The notes under the pieces: model-generated | The model's input: the letters and a program-made list of their open reading frames with translations, nothing else | Database searches by the model: none | What the model was told of the DNA's origin: nothing | Made by a program: the position numbers and the translations under genes | DNA from: MedAcidi-G1 sp002713545 | Lineage (GTDB): Bacteria > Actinomycetota > Acidimicrobiia > Acidimicrobiales > MedAcidi-G1 | Reading direction: 5' to 3' | DNA length: 35,674 nucleotides | NCBI GenBank assembly: GCA_964013895.1 | Contig: CAXGYF010000015.1 | Span: forward strand, 1 to 35,674 | Shown: piece after piece, positions 23,088-32,400 of the stretch | Layout: each line of letters opens with the position of its first letter | Position numbering within the stretch: the first letter of the stretch is position 1

Positions 23088-25373
23088 TCAGTTCTTTTGA
23101 TTTTGAATTGATTCCCATACTCTTCGAGAACTCAATGGTAAGTCAATGTTCCTTATCCCTAAATGACTCAATCCGTCCACGACTGCATTAGCAACTGCCG
23201 GAGTTGACCCGATCGCTCCTGATTCTCCTATTCCTTTACAACCCAGTGGATTATTAGGGGTCGGGGTCTCCATTGGGACAAGTTCAAATGATGGCAATTC
23301 TGCCATTGAAATTATTCCATAATCCGCAAAATTAGCTGATTGAGGATTGCCATCCGAGTCATAGGCAACTTCTTCTGTCAAAGCCTGGGCTACTCCCTGA
23401 GCAATTCCTCCGTGACGTTGGCCTTCTACAATCATCGGATTAATTATTGTTCCAGCATCATCACAGGTGATCATTCTGTCAAGAGTTACTCCACCCGTTT
23501 CAGTGTCAATTTCAACGACCGCTACATGAGTTCCGAAAGGATAGCTGCACTTTGTTTGTTCGTTTGATTCCGAGGACAAGTCATTAACTTCTTCAGCTAT
23601 ATCTGCCCAAGTCTTATTAACAGATGGGGTTCCTGAAACATGGAAGGCTCCGTTTGAATGGTCTAAAACAATGTCGTCAACATTGGCTTCAAGTAAATCA
23701 GCTGCAATTTGTTTAGCGGATTCAACCACTTCACCGGCTGCGCGGTGAATCGACGAACCACCTAACTGCGTTGATCTTGATCCAAAAGTCCCTACCCCTT
23801 CGGCGACTTGATCTGTATCACCTTGAACGAGTTCGATATCTTCAATGTCCATTCCTAGCTGGTCGGCTGCAATCATCGCAAAAGTCGTCTGGTGACTTTG
23901 ACCATGAGAAAGTGATCCAGAATAAACACGGGCTTTGCCTTCACGAGTAATTTCAACTTTTCCATATTCGGCACCTCCTGGAGCGGGACCTGCCGTGATC
24001 TCAACATAAGTTGCTATTCCAATTCCTAGCTGAACCACTTCTCCGTCTTCTCTTCGTCTGCTTTGCTCAGCTCTTAAGTCCGAATAACCCGCTGCTTCAA
24101 GAGCCAGTTCTAAACTTTTTTCATAGTCTCCGCTGTCATATTCCGTTCCAACAGCAGTTGAAACTGGAAAATCTGATGCTTGCAGATAATTTTTTCTTCT
24201 GATTTCTGCAGCGTCCATTCCAATTTCAGCAGCAAACATGTCAACTGCTCTCTCGATCGTAAGAGATGCTTCAGGTCTACCGGCGCCACGGTAAGCCTCG
24301 GTTGGGGTTGTGTTTGTAACGACGCTTTGGGCTGCTGTCTCTATATTTGGTATGTCATAAACTCCCGAACTCATTATCAATGTGAACATCGGTAAAAAAG
24401 CACCAAGACGTGTATACGCTCCTGAGTCCGCTAGAACTTCAAGTCGATAGTGGGTAATATTTCCGTCTTTATTGCCGCCAATAGTAAACCTGTGCACATG
24501 CGCCCTTCCTGGTCCCATAGCCAAAAGATTTTCGGTACGAGTCTCAAACCAGCGAACAGGTCTTCCCGCTTTCGCTGCCAACCATGGAAGAAGAGCATCT
24601 TCTGGATATGGAGGTATTTTCCCGCCAAAACCACCCCCAACATCGGGAACAATTACTTGAAAACCTCCTTTGGCTTGTTCCGCATAAAGAGGTTCCAGTG
24701 CACCTTTGACACCATGAGGAGCCTGATTAGACATCCACATGATTGCTTTGTCACCTTCCCAAGCAGCTGCAGTTGAACGAGGCTCTATAGGCGCAGGTGC
24801 TGTACGTTGATGAACCACTCTTCCATTCATTACGACTTCACACTCTTCAAAAAATGAGTCATCTGTAACTCCAGTGGCCATACCCAAAGCGGAAAAATCA
24901 ACAGCAATGTTTGTTCCAATTTCCTCATAAATTAAAACCGAGTCGGTAACCGCTTCTTCCATATCCACAACTACTGGGAGGGGTTCATAATCTATAGAAA
25001 CCATTTCAGCTGCATCAGCGCCCTCTTCGGGAGTTTCGCTTAAAACTACCGCTATGCACTCCCCCACAAATCTGACAGTGTCAATAGCCAGTATTGGTCG
25101 ATTCAACATTGCCTCAGGGAACATTGGCACCTGGCCTTGGAGAATCTTCGGACCATCTAAATCAGCGGCAGTAAAGACTCCAGCCACTCCCGGCATAGTC
25201 GCCGCATCTGAAGCATCCACGACAATTTTCGCGTGTGCCATTGTCGACCGTACGTAAGTAACCCAAAGCGCCCCTTGGAGGGCTGGCTCATTTAAATCGT
25301 CTGTGTAGCAAGCACCTTCGGTTAAAAATCCGACATCTTCTTTTCTTAGTACACGATTACCCAAAATACTCAT
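23088..25373 (-). CDS. coxL: Aerobic CO dehydrogenase-like large subunit, form II
   Basis: 761 residues, molybdenum hydroxylase large subunit of the xanthine-oxidase family. Mo-cofactor motifs include GGGFGGK at 246-252, GQSHQT with Gln492, and the active-site base Glu718 in GCKGIGESG. The active-site loop reads A360-YRGAGR-366, the form II signature; the Cu-binding AYXCSFR loop of true form I CO dehydrogenase is absent. The substrate is therefore uncertain: CO oxidation by form II enzymes is disputed, and other aldehydes or heterocycles are possible. A strong AGGAG lies 7 nt before the ATG. It is first in the cox set, 97 nt after ftsB, with no convincing promoter seen between them. Confidence 0.92.
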   Translation of the reverse strand: MSILGNRVLRKEDVGFLTEGACYTDDLNEPALQGALWVTYVRSTMAHAKIVVDASDAATMPGVAGVFTAADLDGPKILQGQVPMFPEAMLNRPILAIDTVRFVGECIAVVLSETPEEGADAAEMVSIDYEPLPVVVDMEEAVTDSVLIYEEIGTNIAVDFSALGMATGVTDDSFFEECEVVMNGRVVHQRTAPAPIEPRSTAAAWEGDKAIMWMSNQAPHGVKGALEPLYAEQAKGGFQVIVPDVGGGFGGKIPPYPEDALLPWLAAKAGRPVRWFETRTENLLAMGPGRAHVHRFTIGGNKDGNITHYRLEVLADSGAYTRLGAFLPMFTLIMSSGVYDIPNIETAAQSVVTNTTPTEAYRGAGRPEASLTIERAVDMFAAEIGMDAAEIRRKNYLQASDFPVSTAVGTEYDSGDYEKSLELALEAAGYSDLRAEQSRRREDGEVVQLGIGIATYVEITAGPAPGGAEYGKVEITREGKARVYSGSLSHGQSHQTTFAMIAADQLGMDIEDIELVQGDTDQVAEGVGTFGSRSTQLGGSSIHRAAGEVVESAKQIAADLLEANVDDIVLDHSNGAFHVSGTPSVNKTWADIAEEVNDLSSESNEQTKCSYPFGTHVAVVEIDTETGGVTLDRMITCDDAGTIINPMIVEGQRHGGIAQGVAQALTEEVAYDSDGNPQSANFADYGIISMAELPSFELVPMETPTPNNPLGCKGIGESGAIGSTPAVANAVVDGLSHLGIRNIDLPLSSRRVWESIQNQKN

Positions 25374-25470
25374 TTGTAATCTCCTGGTTATTTTCTAAGA
25401 AGACTGTACCCCGATCAACTAATTAGTGTTTCAACCAGCGAAAATTAATAAAATCAAAATCTAAAAACGG

Positions 25471-25800
25471 TTAACTTTTATTAAAAGGCCATATTCCAGG
25501 AATTTTCACATCCTCCGCAGATAGTGGGACCACATAATATGCTTCTTCGTGTGGTTTGACCAGATTGTATTCTGATCGCGCGATTCTCTCTATCTCTTCA
25601 TCAGTATTCAGAGCATCTATAGAAACTCGGTAAGATTTATTCAATTCCTCGACTTTTGCGAGTTCCACTAGTAATTCATCTTTGGTATCTCTCACTTCGA
25701 ACCACTCCTGCACCGGAATAACCCCTAAAAGCATCAGCGAAAATAAAGAAACAGCAATAATGCTGAAGTAACCTAAACGCCGAAGAATCGACTTTGTCAC
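25471..25800 (-). CDS. Septum formation initiator FtsB/DivIC family
   Basis: 109 residues. A basic N-terminus leads to one membrane helix (about 11-28, YFSIIAVSLFSLMLLGVI). A predicted coiled coil follows (about 38-65), then EIERIARSEYNLVKPHEEAYYVV, the usual ending of actinobacterial FtsB/DivIC proteins. It is a bitopic division protein that would join FtsL and FtsQ at the septum. Its ATG overlaps the eno stop (4 nt), the conserved eno-ftsB pairing. In most actinobacteria DUF501 would come next; here the cox genes do. Confidence 0.88.
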   Translation of the reverse strand: MTKSILRRLGYFSIIAVSLFSLMLLGVIPVQEWFEVRDTKDELLVELAKVEELNKSYRVSIDALNTDEEIERIARSEYNLVKPHEEAYYVVPLSAEDVKIPGIWPFNKS

Positions 25801-27077
25801 CCTTTGCCAGCTAACACGGCGTCGCCTTTATAAAAAGCGGATTCATTTAAGATCTCTTCTATGCGTAAAAGTTGGTTGTACTTCGCCACACGATCACTAC
25901 GTGCCGGTGCTCCGGCTTTAATCTGACCGCAATTTGTAGCAACAGCTAGATCGGCTATCAAATGATCTTCTGTTTCACCTGAACGGTGAGAAATTACGGC
26001 TGTATATCCGGCGTTCATTGCAATCTCGACTGCTTCCAAAGTTTCAGTTAAAGTTCCTATCTGGTTAACTTTTACCAAAATGGAATTAGCTATACCTGAT
26101 GAAATTCCACGCTCAAGTCTCAGGGAGTTAGTGACAAATAGATCATCCCCTACTAGCTGAATCTTATGGCCAAGTTCTTTAGTGAGTTTCGACCAACCTT
26201 CCCAGTCCTCTTCAGCCATACCATCCTCTATAGAGCAAATCGGGTATTTGTCGCACAACGCCGCTAGATAGGAAACCATTTCATCTGAATTTAAAGAAAG
26301 ATTTTCGGCTTCAATTCGGTAACTCTCTTTCTGAAAAAATTCTGTAGAAGCAACATCGAGAGCTAATGAAATGTCATCACCCGGGGTGAGGTTCGATTTC
26401 TCTATTGCGTCTATAAGTATTTGCAGTGCTTCTTCATTGGAAGAGAGATTGGGCGCAAATCCACCCTCATCCCCAACTGTCGTTGACATCTTTCGGTCTT
26501 TTAAAACTGACTTAAGGGAGTGATATATTTCTGCACCCCACTGCAACGCTTCTCTGTAAGAAGCCGCACCCACAGGCATCACCATAAATTCTTGAAAATC
26601 TATGTTGTTATCGGCGTGCATACCACCGTTTATCACATTGAACATAGGAACTGGGAGCAGGTGAGCATTGGCACCTCCTATGTATTTGAAAAGAGGGATT
26701 CCTGCATCTTTAGCTGCAGATCTAGCAACTGCCAAGGACACTCCTAGAATCGCATTAGCTCCAAGTCTGCTTTTGTCATCGGTGCCATCTAAATCGATCA
26801 TTGTCTGATCGAGCACACGCTGATCTGCGGCATCTAAACCTAAAACAGCATCTGCTATTTCATTGTTGACATGACTTACAGCCTTCTTGACTCCCTTACC
26901 CGACCATGTTTCTTCCCCGTCTCTCAGCTCCACCGCTTCGAACTGTCCCGTAGAAGCACCGCTGGGGACCATGGCCCATCCACTAGCACCACTATCAAGT
27001 GAAACTTCCACCTCGACCGTCGGGTTTCCGCGAGAATCTAGTATCTGCCTACCAAAAACAGATCTTATTTTGCTCAC
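25797..27077 (-). CDS. eno: Enolase
   Basis: 426 residues. Interconverts 2-phosphoglycerate and phosphoenolpyruvate in glycolysis. Full family text is visible: REILDSRGNPT-like start (GRQILDSRGNPTVEVEV), PSGASTGQFEAVELRDG, GDEGGFAP with the catalytic Glu, SIEDGMAEEDWEGW with metal ligands, LVGDDLFVTN, the catalytic Lys in VKVNQIGTLTE, and SHRSGETED. The start is GTG at 27077 because GGGAGG lies 5 nt before it; the GTG at 27083 overlaps that ribosome site. It follows mazG by about 108 nt. Confidence 0.97.
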   Translation of the reverse strand: MSKIRSVFGRQILDSRGNPTVEVEVSLDSGASGWAMVPSGASTGQFEAVELRDGEETWSGKGVKKAVSHVNNEIADAVLGLDAADQRVLDQTMIDLDGTDDKSRLGANAILGVSLAVARSAAKDAGIPLFKYIGGANAHLLPVPMFNVINGGMHADNNIDFQEFMVMPVGAASYREALQWGAEIYHSLKSVLKDRKMSTTVGDEGGFAPNLSSNEEALQILIDAIEKSNLTPGDDISLALDVASTEFFQKESYRIEAENLSLNSDEMVSYLAALCDKYPICSIEDGMAEEDWEGWSKLTKELGHKIQLVGDDLFVTNSLRLERGISSGIANSILVKVNQIGTLTETLEAVEIAMNAGYTAVISHRSGETEDHLIADLAVATNCGQIKAGAPARSDRVAKYNQLLRIEEILNESAFYKGDAVLAGKG

Positions 27078-27082
27078 GACCA

Positions 27083-27088
27083 CCTCCC
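27083..27088 (-). promoter_or_regulatory. Shine-Dalgarno deciding the eno start
   Basis: GGGAGG on the minus strand ends 5 nt before GTG 27077. It contains the first base of the alternative GTG 27083, which is thereby disfavoured. Confidence 0.6.
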
Positions 27089-27185
27089 AAGTAAAGCTGA
27101 TATTGAGCTTCTACAACTAACAAACTACTCTTTTAAAGGTCCTCAAATAGGACGAATAAGAAAAAAGTTCAACACTAAACGATTA

Positions 27186-28601
27186 CTAGTGCGTGTTGTC
27201 TAGTTTTCTAATCTCCTCTTTTAGCAACTCCTTGGTTCGAGTATCTACAGAAAATAGATCCACTTCCCTGTCTGTAGCGACTGTTTCAATATTTTTGATA
27301 AATGCAACAAACTTAGAATTAGCAACTCTCAATGCTCGTTCAGCTTCAAAACCATTCTTTGCTGCCCAAAAAACAAGATCCAAAAAAATATTTCCGATCT
27401 CTTCTTCGGTTTCGGGCAAAGATCTATTACTGGAAGCCTCTTCATCAAGTAGATCCAATGTCTTTGTTTTTTCAAATATCTTCTGTGAGTATGCCAGTGC
27501 AGGCAAAGCATCTGGAATTCCATCTAAAACGGAAGAACGCTGCTTTTCTTGTTTTTTAAGTTCTTCCCATCTTTTGTGAGCAAAATCGGGATTGTCTTCT
27601 ACCGGCGAATATTCTGCAGTCGTAAATATTCCGGGATGCCTCTTCCGGAGCTTTTCGTGTATCCCTTTTGTTACGTCGCTCAAATCAAAACGACCATCGT
27701 CCGCTGCTATTCGCGAGTGGAATACAACCTGAAACAACAAGTCACCCAACTCTTCTTCTAGATCTTCCGATCCTTCTCCTGTTTCCTCGTCAAAATTCTC
27801 TATAGCTTCTAACACTTCGTAAGTTTCTTCCAGCAGGTGCGAAGTAAGAGAAGAATGAGTTTGTTTTGCGTCCCACGGGCATTGGATTCTTAAATCTGAC
27901 ACGAGTTCCACAAACTTTTGCAATTCAGAAGCGATTGGAGATTCCAGATGTGGGATAAAACAGGAAGTTAAATGATCCGGTTGAACTTTTTCGGTCAAGT
28001 CCTCCCAGTTAAGTTCCTGGATTTTTTCATCTAGTAGGCCTAAACGTTGCAGAATAGTAACTGGTTGCAAAGGTGGGGAGTGCACTGCAGCGACTATGTC
28101 GGCCAGAATTTCACTGCTATCGATTTGAGTAACTAGAAGCGGACCTCTGTCTCCGGCTGCTTCGGTTATGAATCTGTGTGCATCGACGATCCGCACTCCA
28201 GCTTCCATAGGATCAACCCCTAATCCCCTCCAAGCTAAATCCACAAACGAGAGAGAAGGGAATACTTCTACTTCCACCTCGATTTGCTCTGTCAATAACT
28301 GCACTGTTCTTTCAGCTAAAAACGGAGACCCTGGAACTGCATAAAGTATCTGCCGATGCACCTTGGCGGCAGCTATCAATTCTTTGACAATAGTTTCATA
28401 GACCTCTTCAAAAGAGTTAGAAGATTCATACACATAATCAAATGAAATAACCCCAGTCCCAAGTAGGGAAACTGAAGGATGTCTACTTGTCCTCACGTAA
28501 CGGATCTCATGTTCATCTATGAGGTCAAGATTTTTTGAACTACAAAAAGATGGTTCTCCAGGACCTAAACCTATGACAGTCACCTTAGGAGAAGGTTTCA
28601 A
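27186..28601 (-). CDS. mazG: MazG nucleotide pyrophosphohydrolase fused to a tetrapyrrole-methylase-like domain (YabN type)
   Basis: 471 residues. The N-terminal part (about 5-220) is a tetrapyrrole (corrin/porphyrin) methylase-like domain, opening VTVIGLGPGEPSF and with AVPGSPFLAERTV. The C-terminal part (about 228-465) is MazG: CPWDAKQTHSSL at 241-252, EETYE at 259-263, EEELGDLLFQVVFHSR and the KLRKRHPGIF stretch, followed by a second, weaker MazG-like half. It hydrolyses NTPs, probably house-cleaning. The start is TTG 28601; GTG 28583 is an alternative closer to the family start. It follows the isomerase lipoprotein by one base. Confidence 0.9.
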   Translation of the reverse strand: MKPSPKVTVIGLGPGEPSFCSSKNLDLIDEHEIRYVRTSRHPSVSLLGTGVISFDYVYESSNSFEEVYETIVKELIAAAKVHRQILYAVPGSPFLAERTVQLLTEQIEVEVEVFPSLSFVDLAWRGLGVDPMEAGVRIVDAHRFITEAAGDRGPLLVTQIDSSEILADIVAAVHSPPLQPVTILQRLGLLDEKIQELNWEDLTEKVQPDHLTSCFIPHLESPIASELQKFVELVSDLRIQCPWDAKQTHSSLTSHLLEETYEVLEAIENFDEETGEGSEDLEEELGDLLFQVVFHSRIAADDGRFDLSDVTKGIHEKLRKRHPGIFTTAEYSPVEDNPDFAHKRWEELKKQEKQRSSVLDGIPDALPALAYSQKIFEKTKTLDLLDEEASSNRSLPETEEEIGNIFLDLVFWAAKNGFEAERALRVANSKFVAFIKNIETVATDREVDLFSVDTRTKELLKEEIRKLDNTH

Positions 28602-28602
28602 A

Positions 28603-29466
28603 TCAAGAACTTTCTGAAATTCTTACAGGTTCCATCTGTCCCGTCACAGAATTCCACGCACCATAACGAGCATCCACGTCAACTTCTCGCGTAAGAGATG
28701 AAAGATGCATCATTGAAGGAAAAAGTCTCTCCCCCAATTGTTCAAACGGAGTTGATTCGACAGTACTAATTTTATCAATGCGTATCACGTGGAACCCGAA
28801 GCCGCTGCCGACAGGTCCCACCAATTCTTTAGAAGCTTTAATGGCACCAAGTGCAGCCCTTTCGAAAGAAGGAACGAAAGCGCCTAAAGGCACGCACCCT
28901 AATGAACCTCCATTAGAACCTGAACCGGGATCAGTTGAGAACGTCAAAGCCAGATCCTCAAATTTTTGGCCTGATTCAAGAAGTTTTATAACTTCTAAAG
29001 CCTCCTGTCTTGTATTTGTAAGAACATGACTGGTGCAAAGTTCATAACCAAGAAGTTTTTTATTTGCTTCATAAGCAGACTCAACTTCGGAACCCCCCTC
29101 CGCTGCGAAATTACGGACAGCTTGCCATTCACTATAAAAATCGAGTCGGGGATCTGAATCTGATAATCCCGCTGCCACCAGTTGGTCTCTTGCTTTTTCA
29201 ATATCTGCTTTTGTGAAAGTAGCCCCATACTCACTCAAAAAATCAGCTAATGCTTGATTCTGTATCCACTCATTGACCGTTTCGATAAGAAGCGACATGT
29301 CAGAGTCGCCGCCGGTACGCTCCCCATTCCATTCAATTAAAGCTTCTCTATCAATTTTTTTCCCGCCAACTTCAACATCAACTTGGGAACCCCCACAACT
29401 CAATGAAAGTGACATTAATAGAAAAACTATAAAACCTCTGAAGGTTATCGAAAAGAAATTTGTCAT
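28603..29466 (-). CDS. Peptidyl-prolyl cis-trans isomerase lipoprotein (parvulin/SurA-like)
   Basis: About 287 residues from ATG 29466, preceded by GGTGAG; a GTG at 29478 is an alternative. The N-terminus is a lipoprotein signal with a hydrophobic core and a lipobox ending LSLSC. A helical SurA-N-like region follows, then a parvulin domain (about 135-235): TSHVLTNTRQEAL, GQKFEDLALTFSTDPGSGSNGG, LGCVPLGAFVPSFERAAL, GFGFHVIRI. It would fold exported proteins at the outer face of the membrane. It lies 21 nt after mfd, as in many actinobacteria. Confidence 0.88.
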   Translation of the reverse strand: MTNFFSITFRGFIVFLLMSLSLSCGGSQVDVEVGGKKIDREALIEWNGERTGGDSDMSLLIETVNEWIQNQALADFLSEYGATFTKADIEKARDQLVAAGLSDSDPRLDFYSEWQAVRNFAAEGGSEVESAYEANKKLLGYELCTSHVLTNTRQEALEVIKLLESGQKFEDLALTFSTDPGSGSNGGSLGCVPLGAFVPSFERAALGAIKASKELVGPVGSGFGFHVIRIDKISTVESTPFEQLGERLFPSMMHLSSLTREVDVDARYGAWNSVTGQMEPVRISESS

Positions 29467-29487
29467 TATTAAACTCACCCCAAGATG

Positions 29488-32400
29488 CTACGCAGTTGGA
29501 GTGAGAACGGGAACTAAATCTTTTAAGTACTCAGTTAATGACCCTGTCGGATTTTCCTCGGGTATTGGAATTTGCAACTCTTCAGAACCCTCTTTCAAGA
29601 ATGCCTCGGGATGCAACCTCTCTAGACGAGTTTGTTTACTTAACGGTAAGGAAACAGGTGAACAACGAGCTAAGAATCCTGAATTCAATTTTTTTCTTTT
29701 AGTTACTGTCACATCTTTTATTCCACGTTCAACACAGACGGTCCTTAAATGACCTATAGCCAGAAGTTTTTCTGCTTCTTCCGGTATGGGACCATACCTG
29801 TCTTCCCATTCTTGTCTGACCTCTTCAACTTTAGATGGGTCCGAAATTTCTCCTGCCGATGCAAGTTTCCTGTACGCCTCGAGTCTTAAATCACTCCGAC
29901 TTATATAAGTTTCCGGTAGGTACGCATCTACAGGTATTTCCACTCTGATTTCGGTAGTGGGAATTTCTTCGTTTCCTGATGCTTCCGATACCGCCTCGTT
30001 GACCATTTGACAATAAAGATCGTAACCAACTGAAGCTACATGCCCGCTCTGCCCGGTTCCTAAAAGGTTCCCAGCGCCTCTAATCTCTAAATCTTTCATT
30101 GCTAAACGAAAACCAGAACCCAATTCCGTTGTTTCTCCAATTGTTCTCAATCGTTCAAAAGCTTCCTCACTGAGTGATTTATCAATGGGTGTAAATAAGT
30201 ATGCATAAGCCCTATGGTCCGCTCTGCCAACCCTGCCACGCAGCTGATGCAATTGGCCAAGTCCTAAAAGGTCTGCCCTATCTACAACCAACGTATTTAC
30301 GGTCGGCATATCAATTCCAGATTCAACTATTGTTGTGCACACCAGCACATCATATTTTCGGTCCCAAAAATCTATAATTACTTTCTCTAGAGAAGATTCG
30401 TCCATTTGCCCGTGAGCTACCGCTACGCGTGCGTCCGGGACTAGCTCTTTCACAGTTGCTGCTGTTTCTTCAATGTCGTGGACTCTGTTATGCACGAAAA
30501 AAACTTGTCCCTCGCGTAACAACTCTCGTCGAATAGCTTCTGCTACTGCACTTTCGTTATATTCGCCAACAAATGTAAGTATGGGCTGCCGATCGGCAGG
30601 AGGGGTTTCGATTAGACTTAAGTCTCTAATTCCTGTTAGTGACATTTCTAAAGTTCTAGGGATGGGAGTAGCTGTCAGAGTCAAGATGTCTACTTGTGCT
30701 TTCATCGTTTTAATAGCTTCTTTATGACTGACACCGAATCTCTGTTCTTCATCGACTATTAATAAACCAAGATCTTTGAATGAAACATCTTGGGAGAGAA
30801 GCCTGTGGGTTCCAATTACTATGTCAATAGATCCATTCTCTAAATCTGAGAGAACTTTTCGGGCCTGAGCTTGTGTTAAAAATCTGCTGAGAACCTCTAC
30901 CCTTATCGGATAAGAGACTAAACGCTCTTTAAAGGTTTCTCCATGTTGCTGGGCCAACAATGTTGTGGGCACGAGTACAGCTACTTGACAGCCGTCCTGT
31001 ATTGCTTTGAATGCAGCTCTAAGCGCCACCTCTGTTTTACCAAATCCAACATCTCCACATATAACTCGATCCATCGGAAAGGGTCTTTCCATATCAGCCT
31101 TGACTTCTTCTATGGCTCTCAACTGATCGGGGGTCTCTTGAAAAGGAAATGCCTGTTCGAGTTCTGACTGCCATGGTGAGTCTTCTGCAAATGCACGACC
31201 GACGGAATTGATTCTTTTTTTGTATAGCTCTACTAGATCGGAAGCTATTTCTGAAACAGCGGATTTAACCCTAGATTTGGTTCGTTCCCATTCAACTCCC
31301 CCCATTCTTGAAAGAGTCGGAACGTCACCGGAGCTATAGGGCCGGATAACTTCGATTTGATCTGTAGGCAAGTAAAGACGATCGCTGCCTTTGTACTCCA
31401 ATAACAAATAATCTTTCTCAGCCCCACCTAGTTTTTGGCTTACTAAACCTGCAAAACGGGCTATTCCGTGATGTTCATGAACTACATAATCACCAATGGA
31501 AAAATCTTCAAAAATACGAAGTGTTTCTTTTCGCTTCTCTCTTACATTTTTATGAGTTCTGCGTCTGCCTGTTACTTCTTTTTCTGTTATCAAAGCAAAG
31601 TTTGAGTCTTCTAATATGAAACCTCGCTCAATGGATCCGACCGTGATATGAACGCCTGAAAATTCCCTATCTAACTTTTCCGTATTTGTTGAAACAGGCA
31701 AACCCTCTTTTTTAAAAATTTCCTCTAACCGGCTTGCGCTTCCTTCTCCGTCTGCAGCTACAACAACTGAATAGTTTTTATCTAACAGTTCCGATATTCG
31801 ATCCATTTTTCCAAAAACATCTATGCTAGGAGTGCTGCTATTTTTAGTTGACTGCCAAGTGGTTGCCTTTACCTCTACAGTGGTTGTGACGTTGCGAGTG
31901 GAATCGATAAACCAAATCGGTGCGTTGCAGAGTTCCATCGATCTATCAAAAGAAACATGAAGTTCTGGCAGCTCAGATCCTTCAAAGGACCATGTAGCAG
32001 CCAGCGATTCAGCTAACTTTTTTTCCCTCTCTAATAAATCTCTGATTCTCGAGTTAAGGCGTCCCTGGTCTACTAAAAGAAGCAAGCCATCTTTGGGAAG
32101 AATATCGGGTAATACAATTTCCTCTGTCAACAACCATGGCATAAACGATTCCATGCCATCGAATAATTCCCCACTTGCGAGTCTTTCCCATTCACTAGAA
32201 CCCCAACTCTGCTTTTCAGTCATGGAGACCGCTTTCTCCAACATCTCAGTTTTTAAAATCAACTCTCTGCAGGGAAATACTTCTACTTCATCTACCGAAT
32301 ATTTTGTTCTCTGATTGGCTACACCAAATTCACATAGTCTTTCAATTTCATCACCCCAGAGGTCTACGCGTACAGGAGAGTCAGCTGTTGAAGGCCAAAT

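Noticed and set aside
14744..25373. Integrated mobile element or genomic island bounded by repeats
   Set aside because: No integrase, transposase, direct repeat or tRNA attachment site was seen at either junction; only the synteny break argues for insertion.
25374..25470. Possible promoter for coxL in the 97 nt after ftsB
   Set aside because: TTGAAA and TTGATC occur, but no -10-like box lies at 16-18 bases from either; only the ribosome site is clear.
27139..27153. Hairpin GTCCT-CAAAT-AGGAC between mazG and eno
   Set aside because: A five-base stem with only a weak U-rich stretch; insufficient for a terminator. TTGAAC followed after 17 bases by TATTTG nearby is also too weak to call as the eno promoter.
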